From Paenibacillus athensensis (GTDB taxonomy: Bacteria > Bacillota > Bacilli > Paenibacillales > NBRC-103111): a stretch of DNA of 64,000 nucleotides. A program made the translations under genes and the position numbers. Position 1 is the first letter of the stretch, and every line of letters begins with the position of its first letter. This document shows, in pieces, positions 59,558 through 64,000 of this stretch. The stretch covers positions 206,358-270,357 of the forward strand of contig NZ_MYFO02000007.1 of NCBI RefSeq assembly GCF_004514475.2, read 5' to 3'. The notes below the pieces were generated by a model that worked only from the letters and a program-made list of their open reading frames with translations, was not told where the DNA came from and did not search any database.

Positions 59558-59788
59558 ATGACGGATCAAGTCCATATCCTCGTCGTTGAGGATGACGACG
59601 ATATCAACCGCCTGCTTTGCGGCATCGTGCGCGCAAACGGCTATACGCAGCCAGCTTATTCCGGCACGGAAGCCCAGCTTTATTTGGCCCAGCGGTACCG
59701 ATCTCCCCGCAAAGCAAACCACTCCTCTGCAAGCAGCCGATTATCGAAAGAAGTCCGCTGCTTGCAGGGGAGTTTGTCATTTTTGTGA
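59558..59788 (+). pseudogene. Truncated response regulator (N-terminal receiver half only)
   Basis: ATG 59558 follows GGAGGAGC. The first 45 residues (MTDQVHILVVEDDDDINRLLCGIVRANG) are a normal OmpR-type receiver start with the acidic pocket, but sequence identity with the family ends near LYLAQRY; the phospho-acceptor Asp, the Lys and the DNA-binding domain are absent. Thereafter the frame runs into a terminator-like hairpin. A deletion has removed most of the gene. Confidence 0.75.
59721..59785 (+). terminator. Terminator after the truncated response regulator
   Basis: ACTCCTCTGCAAGCAGC pairs with GCTGCTTGCAGGGGAGT, followed by TTGTCATTTTT. Confidence 0.75.
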
Positions 59789-59835
59789 ATAGGACCAGTT
59801 TTTATAAATTTTGATATCTTCCAAACGCTTCTTCT

Positions 59836-59872
59836 ATTACAATTGAGTTTGTAATATGAATTCGAATTCATA
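59836..59872. promoter_or_regulatory. Nested dyads before the subtilase gene
   Basis: ATTACAA/TTGTAAT (59836-59855) is followed directly by the perfect 18-bp palindrome TATGAATTCGAATTCATA (59855-59872). They lie 27-64 bases before the start codon, in an A/T-rich promoter zone, and are candidate operators or mRNA leader stems. Confidence 0.5.
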
Positions 59873-59899
59873 GAGTTCGAGACTACGAGGAGGCGCTTC

Positions 59900-62800
59900 A
59901 TGGTTCACAAGAAAATGTATGCAGGGATTCTGGCAGGTCTCGTGCTGGGCGCAGGACTGCTGCTGCCGGCCCGCGGGTACGCGGCTGAGACCGGACCGCA
60001 AGCGGAAGCATCCGCAGCTGCACCGACCGCGACGAAGGACGTCGTTCCCGGCAAGGTGCTGGTCAAATATAAGCCGTCTGCGCATTCAGGCAGCTTGACC
60101 CTGCAAGCGCGGTCCGCCGCTCCGGCCGATTGGACCACGCTCAGCTTTAACCCCGCAACAGCCGTTGCCGATAAAATGGCCGAGCTTCAAAGCGATCCTG
60201 ACGTAGCGTACGTCGAACCCGTTTATAAAATTCATCTGAGCGCCGCTGCCCCGCAACCGGCCATATCCGGCACCTTGTATGACGGAGACGAGTCCTATAT
60301 GAAAACCTGGGGCAAAGCAGCAGCCGACTTGAACAATTTGGGCGATTTCTCGACCGTGCAGCACAATCAGCAGGTTACCGTGGCCGTGATCGACACGGGC
60401 GTCGACTTGTCCCATCCCGATCTGGTCGACGCCATCGTGCCAGGCTACGATTTTGTCAATAACGATACGGTTGCTCAAGACGACAACGGTCACGGCACCC
60501 ACGTGGCAGGCATCGTTGGGGCCAATACCGTCACCGGAACCGTCTATGGCGTAGCTCCCGGCGTGAAGATCATGCCGTTGAAGGTGCTGGACCAGGACGG
60601 TTACGGCGATACCGCCCTGCTGATTCAAGCCCTTCAATATGCAATGGATCATCATGCCGACGTAGTCAATATGAGCTTGGGTAGCCTTGTGGATAGCCGG
60701 GCGCTGCACGATGTGATCAAGACCGCATACAGTCAGCATATCGTTATGGTGGCCGCGGCCGGTAACGACAGCAACCACTGGATTCAGAACGAACCTGGGC
60801 AAATGGACAATCCCGCCCAGGATACGCAGCGATACGCCAAATTGGCAACCTATCCAGCGGCGTATGAAGAGGTGATCAGCGTCGGCGCCGTGGCCCAGCT
60901 CCCGGATTCCAGTTATGCGATTGCCGATTTCTCCAATGTGGGCAAGGTCGATGTGGTTGCGCCCGGCGTACAGATCGACAGCACCAAGCTTGGCGGGGGA
61001 TATACGTACATGTCCGGCACTTCAATGGCCTCTCCTTTCGTTGCCGGCCTGTCGGCGCTGCTCAAGGCCAATAATGCGGCGCTGGACGATGACGATATCG
61101 CAACGATTTTACGCACATCGGTAAAACCGGCCTTTTTGCACGATACTGAGCAATTTGATTATGTCAACTTTACCGAATATCCGAATAATGCCGTATCGCC
61201 GGCAATGGCTTACGGAAGCGGCTTAATCCAAGGGCTGCGGGCGTTCCAACTGCCACGGCTCAAAATGACCCGCGCATCGGTCAATTTCCCGACTTATCAA
61301 GACGTCACGTATCAATTCACCATGCTCGATGTCCACGATTCGGTCGTCAACGCCACCTATGGCGTTAGCCTGGAAGCCAGACATTATGAAGAATTGGCAA
61401 TTAGCCGCGAGTCGGATACGTCCTATTCTTACGGCAGCTTCTATAACGGATCGTTGGTCAACGGCCAGGTTCAGCTTACGACGACCATCAGCAGCAATAA
61501 CCCCGTCTATTATTTCTATGTGTTTGGCTCTTGGGTCGAGACGGGAGAAGGCGGTAAAACTTACGTTCACCGTTCCAATATCGAGACCTTTCTGAATCGG
61601 CCCGTTGTTCCTTCGGTCAGCCTGCCCTCCGGCGAGTATTCAGGCGCCCAGAACGTAACTATCACGTCTCCCTATCTGGAGGGAGAAGTTTATTACAGGC
61701 TGCAAGACGCTAGCGGCACCTCTTACGGTAAGTTTACTATGATGGGCGGGTCCTTGCGGATCAGCAAAAGCTCTGTTTTAACGGTGGCTACCCGCAACAA
61801 CAGTGTGTTCAGCGAAGATGCCGTGTATCAATACACCATTCAAACGCCTGCCAGCGGGGGCTGGGGCGGCGGCGGTGGTGGTGGTGGTGGCGGCAGTACG
61901 CAGACTCCTCCGACCTTGACCAATGGCAAAATGGTCTACGCGCTGACGCCGGCGCGAATTGATTTGCTGATCGATTTAAACAAAGATACCAAAGAGCTGA
62001 CGCTGGACGCCACGACTAAGGAAAAGCTGGACGTCCTGACTATCGAATTCGACGCCGATGTGATCGCCAAAGCAGCCAGCCGCAATAAGTCGATTGTCAT
62101 TAAAGGCAATGACGTCTCGCTGCAAATTCCGCCTAATGCGTTGCCGGTCAAGGACGAGAGCGTTCCCTTCCGCTTCCAGTCGACGCTCAAGGCCGCTCCG
62201 GGGATGAGCGGATATCAGGCTGCTTCGCCGGTTTATGATTTTTCTTTTACCGTCGATGGGGCTCCCGTGACTCAATTTAACCAACCGATTCAGGCAACCT
62301 TTACGTATGACAAGTCCAAAGTGAAAGACCCCGCTCACTTGGGCGTCTACGTACTGGATGAACAAACGGGCGCATGGACCTCTGTGGGCGGAACGCTGAA
62401 CAGCAATGGCACGATCTCGGCCAAACTTCCGCATTTCTCCCAATACGCCGTATTGGAGACAAGGGCGGACGATCAGACACAACCGGCGCACGACCCGCGC
62501 ACCTTTAGCGACATCCAGCAACACTGGGCTCAAAAGGAAATCGAGTCGCTGGTCGCACAACACATTGTCGACGGCTTCGACGCTGCGAGCTTTCAGCCGG
62601 ACGCCAGCATGACGCGCGCCCAGTTCGTCACCTTGCTGACCAAAGCGTTCCATCTGGAGCGGCACGGCAGCGCTACCGGCTTCACGGACGTAGCCGACGA
62701 CGCTTGGTACCGGGAAGCGGTTTACGCCGCCTATGAAGCCAATATCGTCAGTGGAGTAAGCGAGAAGGAATTTGCTCCTTCCGCCAGTATTACACGCGAG

Positions 62801-63055
62801 CAGATGGCTGTTATGATGGTCAATGCTTACCTGTACGCCACCGGCAAAAAGCTATCGGACCTCATCGTCACCGACGAGGTCAAGTTCTCCGACGAAGGGG
62901 CTGTCAGCAGCTGGGCCCGCACCTCGGTCCGCATCGCCTCCGGCCTCGGCTTGATCCATGGAACTCCGACGGGCGGCTTTGAGCCCTCCAGTATCTGCAC
63001 GCGTGCCCAAGCGGCCGTCGTCATTTCACGCATGTTGGACACGCTCAAGAAATAG
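59900..63055 (+). CDS. S8 subtilase with three SLH motifs
   Basis: 1051 residues with GAGGAGG upstream. Signal peptide ends near GYA-AE (~28). A pro-region (VPGKVLVKYKPSA, DPDVAYVEPVYK) precedes the S8 domain (~130-460) with Asp ~164 (AVIDTGVDLSHP), His ~197 (GHGTHVAGI), Asn in AAAGND and Ser ~373 (GTSMASPFVAG). Beta-sandwich and ZU5-like segments follow, a Gly-rich hinge (~652-665) and at the C-terminus three SLH units (FSDIQQHWAQKEIESLV, FTDVADDAWYREAVYA, FSDEGAVSSWARTSVRIA) that dock to pyruvylated secondary wall polymer. It is a cell-surface protease. Confidence 0.94.
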   Translation: MVHKKMYAGILAGLVLGAGLLLPARGYAAETGPQAEASAAAPTATKDVVPGKVLVKYKPSAHSGSLTLQARSAAPADWTTLSFNPATAVADKMAELQSDPDVAYVEPVYKIHLSAAAPQPAISGTLYDGDESYMKTWGKAAADLNNLGDFSTVQHNQQVTVAVIDTGVDLSHPDLVDAIVPGYDFVNNDTVAQDDNGHGTHVAGIVGANTVTGTVYGVAPGVKIMPLKVLDQDGYGDTALLIQALQYAMDHHADVVNMSLGSLVDSRALHDVIKTAYSQHIVMVAAAGNDSNHWIQNEPGQMDNPAQDTQRYAKLATYPAAYEEVISVGAVAQLPDSSYAIADFSNVGKVDVVAPGVQIDSTKLGGGYTYMSGTSMASPFVAGLSALLKANNAALDDDDIATILRTSVKPAFLHDTEQFDYVNFTEYPNNAVSPAMAYGSGLIQGLRAFQLPRLKMTRASVNFPTYQDVTYQFTMLDVHDSVVNATYGVSLEARHYEELAISRESDTSYSYGSFYNGSLVNGQVQLTTTISSNNPVYYFYVFGSWVETGEGGKTYVHRSNIETFLNRPVVPSVSLPSGEYSGAQNVTITSPYLEGEVYYRLQDASGTSYGKFTMMGGSLRISKSSVLTVATRNNSVFSEDAVYQYTIQTPASGGWGGGGGGGGGGSTQTPPTLTNGKMVYALTPARIDLLIDLNKDTKELTLDATTKEKLDVLTIEFDADVIAKAASRNKSIVIKGNDVSLQIPPNALPVKDESVPFRFQSTLKAAPGMSGYQAASPVYDFSFTVDGAPVTQFNQPIQATFTYDKSKVKDPAHLGVYVLDEQTGAWTSVGGTLNSNGTISAKLPHFSQYAVLETRADDQTQPAHDPRTFSDIQQHWAQKEIESLVAQHIVDGFDAASFQPDASMTRAQFVTLLTKAFHLERHGSATGFTDVADDAWYREAVYAAYEANIVSGVSEKEFAPSASITREQMAVMMVNAYLYATGKKLSDLIVTDEVKFSDEGAVSSWARTSVRIASGLGLIHGTPTGGFEPSSICTRAQAAVVISRMLDTLKK

Positions 63056-63076
63056 CATTTTCGTAAAAAAATCGGC

Positions 63077-63127
63077 AAGGACTGTATTCCGACACATCGA
63101 CAGATGTCCGGATACAGTCCTTTTTGA
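63077..63127 (+). terminator. Terminator after the subtilase gene
   Basis: AAGGACTGTAT-TCCG...CGG-ATACAGTCCTT with an internal ACAT/ATGT stem, followed by TTT. Confidence 0.9.
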
Positions 63128-63152
63128 TGAAAAGTTCCGCGATCCCCTCAGC

Positions 63153-63187
63153 AAAAAAGCCGCTTCCGACAGGCTATCGGAAGCGGC
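63153..63187 (-). terminator. Terminator after the repetitive surface protein gene
   Basis: On the minus strand GCCGCTTCCGA-TAGCCTG-TCGGAAGCGGC followed by TTTTTT; it is convergent with the subtilase terminator. Confidence 0.9.
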
Positions 63188-63231
63188 CGCGATCAAAGGC
63201 TCGTTTAAAGCGGAGTACGTATGCCGCAACG

Positions 63232-64000
63232 TTAAGCTTCGGCTGTGTACGTCTGGTTCGTTTTAGCGGATTCCCGCTTGTCTTTGGAAGTAATCGTAAC
63301 ATCGACAGCACCGCTGGTCGTACCCAGCTGAGTGATGGAGAGGGTGACATCTGTTTTACCGCTTACCACAGTTGCCGTTCCAAGCAGCGTAGTCGTACCG
63401 GATTTGTAAACCTTCACCACGTCGCCCGCACCGAGACCGGATACTTTAATCGTGTCGGGCTTCCCAACCTTATTGTTGGCAATAACGATATTGGATGCCT
63501 CCGGCGCCCCAGTTTGCGGCTCCTTGTCGAAGCTCACTTCCAGTTTGTCAGACACCGTTTTGCCCAGCGCCAGCACGGAAATATACACCTTACCGCCATC
63601 TGCGCCCAATTGCGCAATGCTCAGCGTCGCCGACGTGGCTGTCGCTGCTACAGTTGCCGTAGCCAGCGGCTTGACGTCATCTGTTTTGGCGTATACGTTA
63701 ACGACGTTGCCGCCCAAAGGAAGACCCGACACCACAATCGTATCTGCTTTAGCGAAGTTGTTCGTCGCGACAACTGCCTCTGCCTTCAATTTGGCCGTCT
63801 GCGGCGTCGCCTCATACGCAGCTTCGTACACCTGCGATTCCCGTTTGTTTTTGGTCGTTACCGTCAGGTCCACCGAACCGGCTGTAGCTCCGGTGTCCTT
63901 CAGGCTAATCGTCACATCTGTCTTGCCCGCTGCTACCGTTCCTGTGCCCAGCAGCGTTTTCAAATCGCCGTGTTTGTAGACCTTGACGATATCCCCCGCT
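63232..64000 (-). CDS. Repetitive surface or matrix protein (N-terminus outside the window)
   Basis: The frame is open to base 64000, giving the last ~255 residues. It consists of ~80-90-residue beta-rich repeats with the pattern ADTIxVSGLxxGDxVxVY...LxTATVxxxxTxxTLSIxQLG and variants (NKVGKPDTIKVSGLGAGDVVKVYKSG, FAKADTIVVSGLPLGGNVVNVYAK in key residues); at least three are visible. It ends at TYTAEA without a wall anchor, so anchoring motifs such as SLH may be in the missing N-terminal part. Such proteins are common adhesins or sheath proteins in Paenibacillus; I do not recognise a named family. Confidence 0.75.
   Translation of the reverse strand, partial: AGDIVKVYKHGDLKTLLGTGTVAAGKTDVTISLKDTGATAGSVDLTVTTKNKRESQVYEAAYEATPQTAKLKAEAVVATNNFAKADTIVVSGLPLGGNVVNVYAKTDDVKPLATATVAATATSATLSIAQLGADGGKVYISVLALGKTVSDKLEVSFDKEPQTGAPEASNIVIANNKVGKPDTIKVSGLGAGDVVKVYKSGTTTLLGTATVVSGKTDVTLSITQLGTTSGAVDVTITSKDKRESAKTNQTYTAEA

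Overview
The window looks like chromosomal DNA of a high-GC member of the Paenibacillaceae (Paenibacillus or a close relative). The support is indirect but consistent: AGGAGG-type ribosome sites with frequent GTG and TTG starts, intrinsic terminators with U-tracts, CcpA-type cre boxes, a YesM/YesN sensor pair beside a sugar ABC importer, large secreted CBM-rich glycanases with Thr-Pro linkers, three SLH motifs on a subtilase, and PadR, HxlR and AraC regulators. I saw no rRNA, tRNA, CRISPR array, phage module or intact insertion sequence.

Layout. 1-1.6 kb: an MpsC/DUF2294-like gene (cut by the edge) and a sensor kinase with a long leader. 1.8-5.0 kb: a single-polypeptide restriction-modification-like protein (nuclease-like N-terminus, N6-adenine methylase, one target-recognition domain) whose promoter is bracketed by two matching palindromes. 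5.7-15.9 kb: a carbohydrate locus on the minus strand with YesM kinase, YesN regulator, solute-binding lipoprotein, two permeases, a terminator, then a cre-controlled GH18+GH16 enzyme. 16-24 kb: small regulators and enzymes (TetR, FAH-fold hydrolase, HxlR, SDR, PadR plus HAAS-pentapeptide protein, AraC, ABC ATPase, DinB). 24-26 kb: a membrane-anchored multicopper oxidase. 27.7-30.7 kb: a three-gene operon of GNAT-nitrilase fusion, nitrilase and SpeD. 32-34 kb: an ECF41 sigma factor and its carboxymuconolactone-decarboxylase partner, with a matching promoter. 34-42 kb: mixed regulators, membrane proteins and enzymes. 42.8-46 kb: a GH87 alpha-1,3-glucanase. 46-52 kb: SelO, a polysaccharide deacetylase coupled to a coiled-coil protein, and Mqo. 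52.7-64 kb: a transglutaminase/Ig-repeat protein, remnants of an iron-siderophore binding protein and of a response regulator, an HNH protein, a chemoreceptor, an SLH subtilase, and a repetitive surface protein running off the edge.

How it fits together. The GH18/GH16 enzyme and the GH87 enzyme cover chitin, beta-1,3-glucan and alpha-1,3-glucan, the main fungal wall polymers. With the adjacent importer and two-component system this suggests a mycolytic or saprophytic life style (inference). The least explained items are a dispersed ~170-bp palindromic element present twice with stem-preserving changes, the operator-flanked one-piece RM gene, the polyamine-type operon whose larger nitrilase has Ser in place of the catalytic Cys, and the 39-bp in-frame repeat in the ECF41 linker.
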